NCBI RefSeq assembly: GCF_964340395.1
Contig: NC_135569.1
Location: 12,639,019-12,703,018 of the forward strand
Direction: 5' to 3'
Length of the DNA stretch: 64,000 nt
DNA from: Glandiceps talaboti
Lineage: Eukaryota > Hemichordata > Enteropneusta > Spengelidae
This document shows, piece after piece, positions 42,922 to 54,903 of this stretch. A program made the position numbers and the translations under genes. The notes under the pieces are model-generated. The model made no database searches. It saw only the letters and a program-made list of their open reading frames with translations, and was not told the DNA's origin. Each line of letters starts with the position of its first letter. Position 1 is the stretch's first letter.

Positions 42922-43871
42922 TAAGAAACAAAAGTAGTGATGAAACGATACAGTTTGTTTGGACAACAATGCTGCAACATTGCCTTGGAATTCATTTGTT
43001 CAGGAAGGGGGTCCGAAACAATGATACTAAACTTTTCAGAGCAGGGAGACAATTATTTTCTCCAGTTTGGTTTGGACGTTGTCACCCAAAATACCAGGAA
43101 ATAGAGTCATGGGATGAGTATGATAGATTGTGTTGGCCAGAGGCCCTAAGGGAGGTATTAGAACAATATGAATCTGTTTCTAGATCTGGAAAGCCAAATA
43201 AACACCAGGGTTTGGACTTTGTCCTTGAAGAATATAATAAATCAATCAAATCATGGATAGTGGGGACTCCTGACTATACTAAGTGGGAAAGGGTCATTCG
43301 CAACCATCACAGTCTTGTATGTCTCCGTAACACCACATTGATGGCACTAGGAATGAGAGTTGACAATTCATTTGATCGCAATCTTCCTCCATATGAAAAC
43401 GATCTTGTTAACTTCAAAGTGGTGTTAAGGTCCAAGGCATATCTTACACCTAACCCAGGTAGAACAATTACCAATATTCATGGGGAGGATCTTGACATTG
43501 GTTTGCTAGATTTTAATAGCGAGGCAGGTATGAGAAGAATGAGATTTGTCACTCAGTATCTATGGGCCTCTAAGTTCCCTCAGAGAAGAGAACACGTCCC
43601 TGTAATTTTTGTTACTAAAGAAGAAAGGGCAAAATATAACAAACTAGAATCTAAATCTGTGGCACAATTAAAGTGTGAAATGCAATCCTACTTGTCAGTG
43701 ATGTCTCCAGAAAGAAGAATAGAGTGGGATAGTAAAGTAACTAGACTGAGTAAAAGTAGGGTTGTTAAATCAACATGGTTAAAACCTGTCACAGAAATCC
43801 AGGATGCAATAATTAATGAAGTGGGGGAAAGTGATGGTAATGTAGATGGTATTTCTGAGGATGACAAGTGA
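42912..43871 (+). CDS. Degenerate gene, exon 4 part 4: intact C-terminal block
   Basis: 319 codons open from 42912 (no ATG at the start, since it continues from upstream by frameshift). It contains LGIHLFRKGVRNND, FGRCHPKYQEIE, KHQGLDFVLEEYNKSIKSW, HHSLVCLRNTTLMALGM and an acidic C terminus. A 319-codon block without a stop, in AT-rich DNA, shows either recent loss of the rest or retained use. Family-level resemblance only; no catalytic role can be claimed. Confidence 0.72.
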   Translation: MEWIRNKSSDETIQFVWTTMLQHCLGIHLFRKGVRNNDTKLFRAGRQLFSPVWFGRCHPKYQEIESWDEYDRLCWPEALREVLEQYESVSRSGKPNKHQGLDFVLEEYNKSIKSWIVGTPDYTKWERVIRNHHSLVCLRNTTLMALGMRVDNSFDRNLPPYENDLVNFKVVLRSKAYLTPNPGRTITNIHGEDLDIGLLDFNSEAGMRRMRFVTQYLWASKFPQRREHVPVIFVTKEERAKYNKLESKSVAQLKCEMQSYLSVMSPERRIEWDSKVTRLSKSRVVKSTWLKPVTEIQDAIINEVGESDGNVDGISEDDK

Positions 43872-44482
43872 GACAAATATTTGTTAAAGTGAAGATTAAA
43901 ATTATCCAGTGAAAATGTAACTATTTTGATGCTACAATGTGAAGTGTATCTTTTCATGATTACAAATATATATGTATAGACTCTGATAGTTTAAAAGATT
44001 AAAGTAGAAAAATTAAATTTAGATTACATTAGAGTTGGTTTCTATAATATTTAATGCTAGATGTAAGTTTCACTGTTTATCTCAGCAATAACATTTTTGC
44101 ATTGTCTTTTTCAGGTATGGTGTTTGGGGTTCCACCTTTCATATACGAATCATAAATCTAAACATGGCTGATTTGGAGTAATTAATTCATAGAAATAATG
44201 AACTGTCAAGTTGCTCTCTACATCTTTATACAAATATACCAAAGTCAAAACAAGACAAATGTCACTGTAGTACAAATTAACACATGACACTGTGTTGAAT
44301 AATTTTGTTGTTGGTGTAGGTCTGAAATACCATTATTAAAATAATTGGATTGTTTTTAACATTTTCTGTCCATTTTATATTTGTAGACAACAAATAAGCA
44401 TGAGGGCAAATTGACATTTCATGTAAAATTTCAAATTGAAATTGTCCAGTTATTAATGGTAATGATGCATACATGTTTTTAT

Positions 44483-44531
<49 letters not shown>

Positions 44532-44753
44532 ACACACACACACACATGCATGCATGCACACAATACATCTATTCAAGTAATTGGTCGAGTAGATAGCATA
44601 TTCAGTAAGGAGTCAGTTTTTTTTTTATCTGTAGCTTGTTTCACACATTTTTGGAGTTTTTATATATCCAACTGATTCTGGTAGTACCTTACAGCACTCC
44701 TACTGAAGGCTTACATACATGTTCATACTATGCATTGTATGTGTGTATGTATG

Positions 44754-44784
<31 letters not shown>

Positions 44785-45960
44785 TACTTGTAAATGTTTC
44801 AATTCAGAAGTTTTATTTGAAAATAAAATTCATTGTACATCATAATTCATCGTCTGTCATTTTCATTCCCTTATAGATACATGCTTGCTTAGACATAATT
44901 TGATTGCAAGTTTGACTAGAAATAACGCCCAATTGTCCATCTTACCATCCCTTACCACTCAACCATCTACCCATCAATACCTATTTAGCCCAAACTACAT
45001 TCCCCAAAATAGTAAATAATGACAAACCAGTAGTTAATTGTGACAACTGTGTATATAAACAGTTGAAGGTCTTAACACTACAAACAAGGAGTATGTGTAA
45101 AAAGAAATTAAGACATCAATTACAGTGTCCTTGCTAGTATTTCTAGTTTTCTCAGACCAGAGATAAAATATTGAATTAATGAAATAAGTGACACAAGTAA
45201 TATATTGTGCAAGTGACATCAAAAAAGACAATTTATTGTTTGTCTTTTTGATATCATGTTAGAAAGGTGATGATGATCCCATCACACCAAAAAAATGAGA
45301 AATAAAGTAGTCTGTGACAAAAGTTATATCAATCAACATAATAGGGGTATCAAAAGTACAATGACATGTTTTGCAAATTAAGTATATTGCCAAGTAGTGC
45401 TTCGGATTTGTTTTAGAAACAGCTGTAAGTTGAAAGACCAAAGCATATCTCTTGTTAAATTAGAAATCATCATTAACACACCCACCTTAATTTTACACAC
45501 ATAACCAACCATTGAATCATAGAAATACATCACATGACCAAGGTTTGCCTGAAGTCAAAAACATGTACGTAATGGTCTGTCAAACAAGTGATGATTCCCC
45601 CCCCCCCTCCACGCCAAAACCAACGACATCAGCAAACACGAACTAGCTACAGTATAGTCTCTGTATGTCACAACGATAACGTAATACTATACACATATGT
45701 GTTGTATCCTAATCAGCGTTTACTCAATAGCACAATGGTGACGGTAATCTGTGTAGTTTACCTACCTGTGATGTATTAAAATCAAAATTCAAACTTCGAA
45801 CTCTACACTAAGTTAACATTTTGTGAATGTGCACAGAACAGCTTTCATAACACCATGAAACGATGTAATTCACATTTGTACACACACACACACACATCAC
45901 GCATTGATTACGGTAGTTCTCTTTTTGGAGGGTGTGTGGCCCTGAAAAGGGCCGTTTTGA
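43872..45960. other. Intergenic, microsatellites only
   Basis: (CA)n at 44488-44546 and (ATGT)n at 44742-44783. Frames across them are low-complexity. A polyadenylation-like AATAAA lies at 44822. No gene recognised. Confidence 0.5.
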
Positions 45961-45973
45961 TTTGGTTTGGTGT

Positions 45974-46366
45974 CTAGGGGAACAAGACAGGAAAACCCTG
46001 GTTCAGGACTATGTCCTTTGCCCGAGTGACGTCCTCTGTCTTCACCATGAAGCCGGCCGTACACATCTGAACTTTACCATACCGCCGAGAATGGAAGAAA
46101 CAACGGCCCTTTGGCTTCAAATAATACCGTCCATTTGAAGCTAGACGTGCATCAATCACTTTTGATAGTAACTGAGCAGCGTCTCTCTTCAAATGGCCGA
46201 GTACTTTTGGATGTTGTTCCATTCCATTCTCGACGATACCGCAAGCATTCGGATCATGCACGTTATTCAATTCATGGATGATGTTGTATCCTCTCCCTGG
46301 CGTTAGTTCCCCCGAATAATGGTGCATTCCCACAGCAATTACGTTTCTGATGATGACTTTCGGCAT
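45974..46366 (-). CDS. Stand-alone HIRAN-like domain protein
   Basis: An intronless frame of 130 residues starting MPKVIIRNVIAVGMHHYSGE. The only ATG that fits is at 46364-46366; the open frame extends upstream without another ATG. The hydrophobic start plus VGMHHYSGEL...NVHDPNACGIVENG...VLGHLKRDAAQLLSKVID is the pattern of HIRAN domains (xVxGxxYY...E.DNPyDpNAixV...G.vGHlpr). HIRAN domains bind 3' single-strand DNA ends in HLTF and occur in FAN1. Here no helicase or nuclease domain follows; the remaining 50 residues (YYLKPKGRCFFHSRRYGKVQ, then AGFMVKTEDV) end the protein. Known stand-alone HIRAN proteins occur mainly in bacteria, phages and mobile elements. A role in DNA-end sensing or as transposon cargo is inference. 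Confidence 0.78.
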   Translation of the reverse strand: MPKVIIRNVIAVGMHHYSGELTPGRGYNIIHELNNVHDPNACGIVENGMEQHPKVLGHLKRDAAQLLSKVIDARLASNGRYYLKPKGRCFFHSRRYGKVQMCTAGFMVKTEDVTRAKDIVLNQGFPVLFP

Positions 46367-46436
46367 CGTGATTAAAACTTTGTTGTGGTTTTGCTCTGGT
46401 TCAGCAGACGATAAGAAAAACAAAAGTAAGCGCGCC

Positions 46437-46535
46437 TATTTGCATAACCTATGACCCAAACTTTCTGTGACGCTGATTGGTTAAAATGAAGAGTAGAACG
46501 TACTACTTAATATTCATGACTAATTCCTTATATGG
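46437..46535 (-). promoter_or_regulatory. Candidate promoter of the HIRAN gene
   Basis: Upstream of the start, on the minus strand: an octamer TATGCAAATAG (46437-46446), an inverted CCAAT box (CTGATTGGTT, from 46473), and CCATATAAGG (46526-46535), a perfect CArG/SRF box that could also serve as a TATA-like element. Confidence 0.45.
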
Positions 46536-46639
46536 CGATCGACTTGACTGCAGTGTGCGTGTGTGCATATATCTGAGTGCAGTGGTTTCAGTTTTTGGAT
46601 GAATTGCACGGTTCACGTAAATTCACTCATTGTGTATGA

Positions 46640-48570
46640 ATGTGACCATAAACGGAACTGTGATTACCGAGTCTGACACGGGTACGTTAGGTGTTTCCGA
46701 GGTAGAACTTGAAGTGTCAGACCGCCTTTGTTGGTCACTTACGTCCATTGACCACAATACCGAACAATTCACATTGTTAGTAAATGTTTTCATTCTTTTG
46801 TGTTTGTATGATGTTCTATTTACTGAAAGATCTACCCACACAACTGTTTGTAATCCCTTTGTCAAACGCTGCCACTGGTTTGCATGGGTTTAGCATGTTG
46901 AGAAAAACACTAACCCAGAGACTTGTGATTGTTAGCATAGTGTTACTACTAGTAGAGAGATTCTTGAGATAGTCACACCGAGACAAGCCTCTAGGCTAAG
47001 CCTTGGCTGACGATATGGCTTGACTTACCACAACACTGTCTCGACAAACAACATTGTGAAGCCAGATAGCTAAATTTCTGGGCTACTAAAAACATTACCC
47101 AATACAAATAGTCATTAGGTCAAAACGAACTAGTTCTTACTTGCCCAAGGCGAAAGAAGAGGCCATATTTTTACAATTCTTACTGACTCAACACAGACAG
47201 TAACATAACAAACGTTAATGGTTTCAGTCACAGTTGCTTGTAGGCTGTGATTATACTAAACACAACCAGTTCTATCAGATATTGCCAAATCGTCTGTCAC
47301 ATTTATATTTTAATCACAAACTAAGTGTATTCGGACAACATGCAAAATATAAGCAAATGTATAATTATTCAAATTTCATGCATGCTAAGTTGCAGTTACC
47401 CAGACTCTCACCACTGGGGCGCTTCTACGAGACCACCCAGACGAGAGTCTGGGAAACCATGTTTCAACTGCCCCTTGCTAGGAGTTTCACAGTACATTTT
47501 TTCCAAGTCATAAAAAATGGGCTTACAATATTGTACTCTATGTATTCAAAAAATAAAAAGTTTATATTTGTATATTACACATAGTTTCTGTAATGTATGA
47601 TGAAGCTAACAATCTTGTAAACAAAACTTAACAAATTGTTAATGTTATATTAAAATTTCAATATAAAAAAAAAAATTGATATGAGTGTGTAAATTATCGA
47701 TAATAATAAAATGTTTTTGAATACAAAACATAATAGTATATTCACAGCCCACAAGTGACTGTGGGTATACACATAGTAAAATTGTGGTGTTGAAAGGAGG
47801 ACTGCTAGTATATTTAATTTACTATGACATCAAGTGAACATAAAAATCAAATGCTGGTGAATGAACAAACAAATTTGAGGCCAGGAAATCACTTTAACCT
47901 ATGGGCTATGTTTGTTTCCTTAACTGAATTTATATAATTTATGATTAGATAGTGAATGTCAGAGTTCAAACTTAGTGGGTTTTTAAAGTGATTGTATTTA
48001 ATCTAGTTTCCAGGTACTTAAATAATCCATGGCAACACCCATGTATAGTAGTACTAGACATTCAATGGCTTCACATAAACTGACAGTTACCGTGGTTACA
48101 AAAGAAGAAGGAAAGATGCATATTTGTGTTGCGTTGTTTCCTTTTCTGCGCACCTATTATTCAATTTTTGAATTTATATGATTGATGTTTGACTTCCTCA
48201 TGCATTTTTAATAGCAAAGGGGAAATTCACTAGCAGCTGTATGTATTTTTCCAGATGAGGCTAAGACAAATAATTTGTGCAGGTCCTATAGTTACTTGAC
48301 CCAACCTTTTCTTGCAAACCAAAGTTTCATGTGGTATGCGAAAAAAAACGCCTCATGCTAGTTAGCTTTGCTGAATTGTCACTTGATAATTTATTTTCTA
48401 TTAAATGTCAGCTCTGTCAGACTGAGCAGTAATATTTATTGAGTCAGTCTTATGTAATTGACAAGGACATGTCATCAAAAGTAAATTATGAAGTCATTTC
48501 TAAACTCAGTATGACATTTTTTGGTCCAAATGCCAGTCAGGCCAGCATAACAGTCTAAAAGTAGACAAAA
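46640..48570. other. Gene-poor region
   Basis: No convincing gene. A short foldback (CCCAGACTCTC with GAGAGTCTGGG) lies at 47399-47453. The remainder is AT-rich with scattered unsupported frames. Confidence 0.45.
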
Positions 48571-48572
48571 GT

Positions 48573-48779
48573 CCAATCTGATTAAATTTTAAATCTGATG
48601 GGTGAAAGCAGCTAGATGTCTTTATTTAGTTCTATATCCATCACATTGTGTCGTTTTGTTTTGTTTTTGTTGCTGCTCTCCCACATAATCACCCGGAACA
48701 AAGTGATGGAAACAGAGGTAAATAAAGACATCTAGCCGCTTTGATCATGGTTCACCATATCAGATTGTAATCAGATTGC
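48573..48779. mobile_element. Inverted-repeat MITE
   Basis: Left arm CAATCTGATTAAATTTTAAA then GCAGCTAGATGTCTTTATTT; right arm AAATAAAGACATCTAGCCGC then CAGATTGTAATCAGATTG. About 200 bp, noncoding. One arm recurs inside the MITE at 11760-12222. Confidence 0.8.
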
Positions 48780-49646
48780 TTACTGGAAAATGCCATGTTA
48801 TCATATAGGATATCTGATATTAATGAATAAAATATCATAACTTATAATCATGGTTGATATTTGTGGTCAGTTATATGTAAATATCACACATTCCTGTGTA
48901 GGCACAGAACAAAGAATTCCACACCTTTCAGTGACATAGTTGTCAGATAGGTATAACACAACTTTGATACACACCTGAATTCATAAACAAGTTACTATAA
49001 TTAATTTTATGGGCATTACAAATGTTTTAGTCTAATGCTATCTTTCATCGAATCATTCAGATTTCACGTTGGCATCCAGACTACAAACTTTTGTATGAAG
49101 TAAAAGAAATATTAAAATGTTGTTATTACAAAAAAATTTCAGATAATGTAATTCAAACTTTTGTAACAAAAACAAGTGAAGGTTAAGTGCAGATAATTTT
49201 TCAGATATATTTATGAATTATAGCATAAACAATCTGATGTATGTGAAAGATAATGATAAATATTTTTTTTTAAATGAATACAGAAAAAAAAACTAAAATG
49301 AAATTATATTCGGTGTTTGTGTAGATTTTTAATTTGTTAAGTTACTAGTATCATGCTATACAATCCAAGGAAGTATGACTGTGGTAGTCTAGTTCCTGAC
49401 TACCGTATTCCGATTCTGTGTTATCTTCACACATTACGTCTAATCAGTGTTGTTACTCTAGGCGTTACATGTGGTTCAACCCCATGCTGGGTGAAGCGCA
49501 AACGGCGTATCATGTCAGTGGTAATTCATCACAAATTGACAGGCTGTCGTCATCGCTCATTAATATTCATTGGTACAACTGGACTGATATGATATGCAAA
49601 TGTCCAATCGAACTCCACCTCCAGTCTGTTTAAACTAAAATCATGG

Positions 49647-49649
<3 letters not shown>

Positions 49650-49698
<49 letters not shown>

Positions 49699-49770
49699 TT
49701 TTTTTAAATATAAAATGCTAAAGTGAACAATATATACATTTGTATAATATACATGTATATATATATATAT
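49650..49770 (+). repeat. (TA)n tract
   Basis: Alternating TA runs at 49652-49698 and 49752-49772. A (TTTC)n run follows at about 49880-49920. Confidence 0.95.
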
Positions 49771-50191
49771 ACTATATTATAGAAATAATCTATTATTTCG
49801 GTAGTACACAGGCCTGTATATACATATATGTACATGTTTATCCATGATTTTAAAATATTTCAATTACCCATGCATATCTTTCTTTCTTTCTTTCTTTCAT
49901 TCTTTCTTTCTTTCTTTCTTCTTTAGTTCTTTATTTTTTATTTATTTCTTTGCAACACAGTTCCTGGGCTCCCAGTGATTTGTGTAATCGACCACATCCA
50001 ACAACAATAACAATTTTACTTGTTAACTATTCAAGTAACCCAAAACCTGGGTTTCCACAGTAGTATGTAGCTTACAGACTTGTCTGTGAGACATGAATGT
50101 TGATTGTTTATGTGTCCAAGCAAATGGCATTGTCAAGTCACATAGCTAAAGTGAGCTATAGTAAATGGTCAAATATTTTATGGAAATACGT

Positions 50192-50543
50192 TTAAAGTGG
50201 CCATATGGATGAGGATTGGGTATTTATTTTGGATTTTTAATTTATAAAACAATTTTATCATGGCTTTCTACTTGAAAAGTTAATGTAAAACAACATTGAC
50301 AATTCGGTGTTCGTAACTCAATACATTGCAAAAAGCTCAAATATGTGTAAAATGTTTGTTATTGTACGTACAATAACAAACATTTTACATATTTTATTAA
50401 TCTCTGTGAATTTGTTGAGTTACAAACACAGACTTTAATAGTCAATGTTGTTTCATGTTGATTTTTCAAGTAGGAAGCCATGATAAAATTGAAATTAAAA
50501 ATCCAAAATAAATACAAAATCCTCATCCACATGGCCACTTTAA
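50192..50543. mobile_element. Foldback MITE family B, copy 3 (complete)
   Basis: TTAA at 50192-50195 and 50540-50543 flank inverted termini AGTGGCCATATGGATGAGGA and TCCTCATCCACATGGCCACT. The arms pair almost throughout, up to a central GTTTGTTATTGTACGTACAA palindrome. This copy defines the family as about 350 bp with TTAA target sites; no transposase. Confidence 0.9.
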
Positions 50544-52200
50544 AGCTGGAATCTTTAAGAGTGAGAGATTCGAAGAGACACAAATGATAAATTTAAGAGT
50601 TTACATGAGTTAGATATGAAATGACAGGAACTTGCTCCCAGTGAGGTTGAATTTGAAACCGTTTATTTCTGCTTTTCGGTCCTGCACAAAGGACATTCAT
50701 CAAGAATAGATACAAGAAGTTCAGTACTGCTGGCCACGCTGAACAAAAGTGGAACCAACATATTAGTTTACTCAATGACATCATTGTGAAATCATCACAG
50801 CTACGCTTCTGAGCTAAAGTAAGTTAGGTTCAGCTGGTTTGTAGAAACGATTTCAAATTATAATCCTGAAAAGTTGAGAGATTTCAAGTAAGATAAGTAT
50901 AGTATCAGACTACACTTTACATGTAATTACATTTTTCTAATCTCTCTCTATTATGTACATAGATACCATCAAAGTAGACTTTGTGAGTTAAGATTTAGGT
51001 ACATGTGTAACTTGAGATTAGTATCACCCACGCAATTTGTCACCATTTTAAAGCAGAAGTCAAAACATTCGTCACCCTACAAGTAACACAGATTCATTGC
51101 ATTATGTACAGAATACTAGTATTTTGTGCCATAGAAGATTTCAAGAACTTTTGAACCAGGTTTTTCACTGACAATGCTAAACATTTTTTTACGTATTCGA
51201 GAAAAAAGTCTCACAAAAAATAGTGGATGTGGAAACTGACATCAACTTAAAAGACAATATAAAACTGTTCTTCCAATCTGCAATGGCTATACATCTAATG
51301 AGAAGCAACCAATAACACAGAGACCTTTTGGAAAACAACAGAAAACATAACTACCTGAACTAGACACACATATGCAGTGTATGGGGGGGAAAATCTACCT
51401 ACCCAACCCATTCTGAAATTGAGCGTAACCGGAACCACAGTTTTTTTTTCAGGCCTTACACTTACAGAATGTAAGTTTAGATTGGTTTCACCCATGCAAT
51501 TCACTACCATCAGCATTAATTTTGAAAACATGGACTGTACCAGTAGTATTAGTATGCTGACTATCTTCTTTGTTTTGAATATTATTCAAATCTTGAGTGA
51601 ATGTCATGAATTTTACTATTACACAAATAAGTATTGGAAAATAAAACAAGTTCAATAACAATGAAATGATATAAATTTATGTTCACCTGTTTGGTGTTAT
51701 TTCTATTTGAGCATTGTAAGATAAAAGAATGACTTCAAGGTCGTTGTCTGTTCAAAATCTAAAAAATGTTTCTAATATGTGATAGGATAAAGATAATTAT
51801 TACATAACATGTACATGATACCGAACAGCCTTTTCCTGTTGTCAAGGTATGAAATTAGTTTCAGATTCATATTGACATAATAGGATGAACATATAATGTG
51901 AACTTGACACAGAACCACACTTTCCTGCTGCTAAGGTATGAAATTAGCTTCAGATTCAGATTGGCACGAAACTTTGTTGAGAATATAATTCCAGTGCTGT
52001 CACTGACTGGTCTATCTGGCCAGTACTTGGTTTGATAACAACATACCTCACTGTCCTGTTGTTAGAAAAGGATTTACATGTTGTAACAGAGATTATGATT
52101 ATAGTTAACAGACTTTGATCTGACTATAATCAAGAAAAAAAGAAACAAGGTCAGACACACTCCAGACACTTTAGGGGACTTGCTGCCAGCGCCAAGATAG
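50544..52200. other. Gene-poor, with a direct duplication
   Basis: At about 51812-51985 a unit of roughly 100 bp (CTGYTGYYAAGGTATGAAAT, then TTCAGATTCA) is repeated once. No gene is supported. Confidence 0.5.
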
Positions 52201-52269
52201 ATTGCATGCCCTGGGGTGGTTCCAGTGTTCAGCTCTGGTAGGGATGTGGCCAGTGCTGCATGCTGGAAA

Positions 52270-52560
52270 CCCCAGGTTCCATTTTAGACCCATTTTGACC
52301 AAAAATCAATACCCCATTTTAGACCATTACAGGTTTTTAAAAGATGAAAGTTTAGACCTAAATACATTTTCCTTAGGAGGCAACATTTTGGGGCAATTAA
52401 TGGCAGTTATGGTTTGGTAAAGGACAATGGACCACATTTTAGACCAAGCAAAATAAAAAATAATGCAAAGTGGACCCCGTTTTCGACTCTTCAGCTCGAA
52501 AAAAATCCACCTCATTTTAGACAAAGGGATAGAAAATAATGCATCCCAAAAAGGCAAATA
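52270..52560 (+). repeat. CATTTTAGACC phrase repeat
   Basis: The phrase (C)CATTTTAGAC(C) occurs five times at irregular spacing, with related GGACCCCGTTTTCGAC. Diverged tandem or composite repeat, noncoding. Confidence 0.6.
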
Positions 52561-53680
52561 TACGTATACTCAAATAAGGGGAGTAGCGCCCCCACCCCAA
52601 CCCCACGCCACCCCACCACCACCATATGTATACCAACTACACTAAGGAGTGTAGACCTTTTACCATTTATGTGTACATACCAGCATGTGAAAAATGATGT
52701 AATAGTGCACTAAATATATAATAAAACTTTAAAGTCTGGAGACATATTTGTTTATTGAACTCTTATAAATGTGACATGTTAGGGAACCTGTACAGGTGAG
52801 AAATACCACACTCTAGAGCAAAACAGTATAAAGCCATAATAAAATATTATGATTTATGCATCTCTCTCTCTCTGTCGCAAGTACTGTTAATATTTGTCAA
52901 TCCTGGATACCCTTGTCTAGTTCCTATACAGTATCAGTATCGATACCATTTGCCACTCACAGTTAAAAACCATGTTACTATTGTTAGCATCCAGACTACC
53001 GGTAATTATCCATGCCATGATGTTTGTCATAATGCACATGTTACCCTTTACCTTTTCATGGAATGTAAAGAAAATGTTTTATTTTTAGAATGCCTCATAC
53101 TACAAAATGAAAATCTCAGTATAGAAGTTAGAGAGAGTAAGTCATTAATTATATCTAACAAAACAGTTTTCAAAAGATGTCCCAGTTGCAGCTAGTGCAG
53201 CTTTTTAAAAAAAAAGGGTTACGGTAACTGTTACAGAATATACTAGTTGATTTTATACAAATAATTGTCATTTTTAACGACTTGCAAATTGACCCTGAAA
53301 TCAACCCGCAGTTAGGCCTGTCGACCCGCAAAATAACGATATTGGTACTAGTTTAAATATACAGTGCTCTTGTAGCAGCTAAAACAACACAGATAGAATA
53401 CATATTCACAGTTAACAGTTCAAGCATTGTTACTGCTGTCCGTTTCACTTTCATTTGTATAAACCAAGTAGCTATAGATAATTGTTACAAACATATACAC
53501 AGATATATATACAGTTATTAAATGTCAACTTGCAAAGTTGAGACATCAATAAATAAATAAAATGTTTTCATTCTAGTGTATACATCTGTAGTCCATCTGT
53601 CAGCCATACATGTTACTCAGACATTTCAACAGACAGTACAATACAGACTTGTCTACTAATATACTATAGTCTGGCATTGT

Positions 53681-54041
53681 TGTCGTTGTGATGGGTGAAT
53701 AGTTTAAGTTCCCAGCTTGAAATCTGCAGGTTGCAGGATCGAAGGATCAAGGCTTGTTGCTGCCGTTGTATCTGAGTGGCTGAAGTCCTTACGCAAGATT
53801 TTAACCATGACTGTGCCTCAGTCCACCCAGCTGTAAAATTGGGGACCTGGTAGGATAGAGGTTGCAATGTAAATGCTTTAATCCTATGTGCTTATAAAGG
53901 CTGCAATGGATTGTATGCGCCCCAGGGAGTTGAGGAAGTATAAAGGGCCATTGTGCCGCTATAGATCCATGCCAGGGGTAATTATTGTAAAGTGCTTTGA
54001 GCACAAAGTGGGAAAATGTTATATCAAAACTAACATTATTA
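53681..54041 (+). mobile_element. tRNA-derived SINE, nearly full length
   Basis: A tRNA-like head (GGTGAATAGTTTAAG; GGTTGCAGGATCGAAGG), a body with TGAGTGGCTGAAGTCCTTAC and GGGGACCTGGTAGGATAGAG, and a 3' end AAAGTGCTTTGAGCACAAAG, then ATTATTATT. The 3' end resembles CR1/L2-type LINE tails, suggesting LINE-driven mobilisation. Confidence 0.82.
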
Positions 54042-54192
54042 TTGTACTTTGTTATGGATATCTACTTCTTAAAGTTTAAATCATACCTGACATTTTAAGG
54101 ACAAATTTGTCGTTTAAAATATTTTTATATTTCTTCCGGTTAGTTTAATGCAGTCCATGGTTTTTGCTAACTGTTTCATGTATGAACACTTC

Positions 54193-54356
54193 GATATTAT
54201 TATTCCCCAATATTTTTCTTCTTTCAGCCATTGAAGGAAAATATGAGTGACCTAAGGGGCCCCTTGTCACTATGATTCGCTAGACAAAAAATTGTAACAA
54301 CCCCTTAGGTCATGAGTATTGTCCTGAATGAAGATAAATATTGGGGAATAATATAA
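54193..54356. mobile_element. Foldback element, about 165 bp
   Basis: Arms ATATTATTATTCCCCAATAT and AAATATTGGGGAATAATAT are inverted. Inside them TGACCTAAGGGG pairs with CCCCTTAGGTCA. No coding capacity. Confidence 0.78.
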
Positions 54357-54890
54357 TTATCGCCAGTAATATTTTTCAAAATCAGGGAAAGTAATGGCAA
54401 TTTTAAGCGTTTTGACTCATATTTTGAACACAGCAGAATGAATGACATAGACATGCGTTGTCGTGATGTAGAATGACCAGAGTATATATTCCATATTTTT
54501 TGTTGAACCTGGCTCATGTATGTGTTAAGTTTCTGTCTCATGTGAGTTACCACTGGTAACTAACAACGCTTGCTTTATACTGGTGTTTGTTATTTCCAGA
54601 CAATGTCTTTTATTTTTGAAAGGTTATTTCCGTGTGTATTCAAGATACTCCCTTGAGTATATTTCTCAAGTAGGTACATAAAAAAGGTTCATTGAAGTCA
54701 GTACTCAATACATGGAATGGTTCACTACAGTACTGCAGTGATGTTTTGGGTGTTTTTTGGCTGTTGGATTCATTATAGCTGAATACACTCAAACTCTTTT
54801 CCAAAATAAGTCCTACAAACATACTTGAAGAGTTGTCGTATTTTTTTATATTCAGCTGTTGAGAAAGGTGTCAACAACAGTGGATACAGC

Positions 54891-54903
54891 AGGTCAAAGG
54901 TCA
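54891..54903 (+). promoter_or_regulatory. Consensus DR1 element
   Basis: AGGTCAAAGGTCA, the exact DR1 nuclear-receptor consensus. A variant, AGGTCAGAGGTCA, lies at 55864-55876. No neighbouring gene was recognised, so function is unproven. Confidence 0.35.

Larger units (their letters stand above)
38726..43871 (+). pseudogene. Degenerate gene of an uncharacterised, probably transposase-derived family (gene-level entry)
   Basis: Four exons with good phase-0 splice sites: 38726-39052, 39823-39909, 40714-40815 and 41670 onward. In order the product has a hydrophobic N-terminal segment (AAIILAFLFLISIIVIVVFV), a Cys motif (KKCKNPF...ICTNCL), KR-rich and CPSKGC linkers, a coiled coil (about 41700-41900, e.g. 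SLIQDVDELSEEVTTL), a zinc ribbon (CSVC...CVNC) and a long C-terminal domain with CDGLP, GPGHEEMN, DHH and FGRCHPKYQEI. The last resemble large uncharacterised protein families of invertebrates that I think carry an RNase H-like transposase fold (inference). The last exon is broken: in-frame stops at 42150 and 42159, a frameshift near 42630, a stop at 42844 and a frameshift near 42910. Either a pseudogene or, less likely, sequence errors; the final 319-codon block is intact. Confidence 0.7.

Noticed and set aside
52950-53195. 81-codon frame with a Cys-rich end (FKRCPSCS)
   Set aside because: No clear splice sites or domain; could be part of an unknown repeat.
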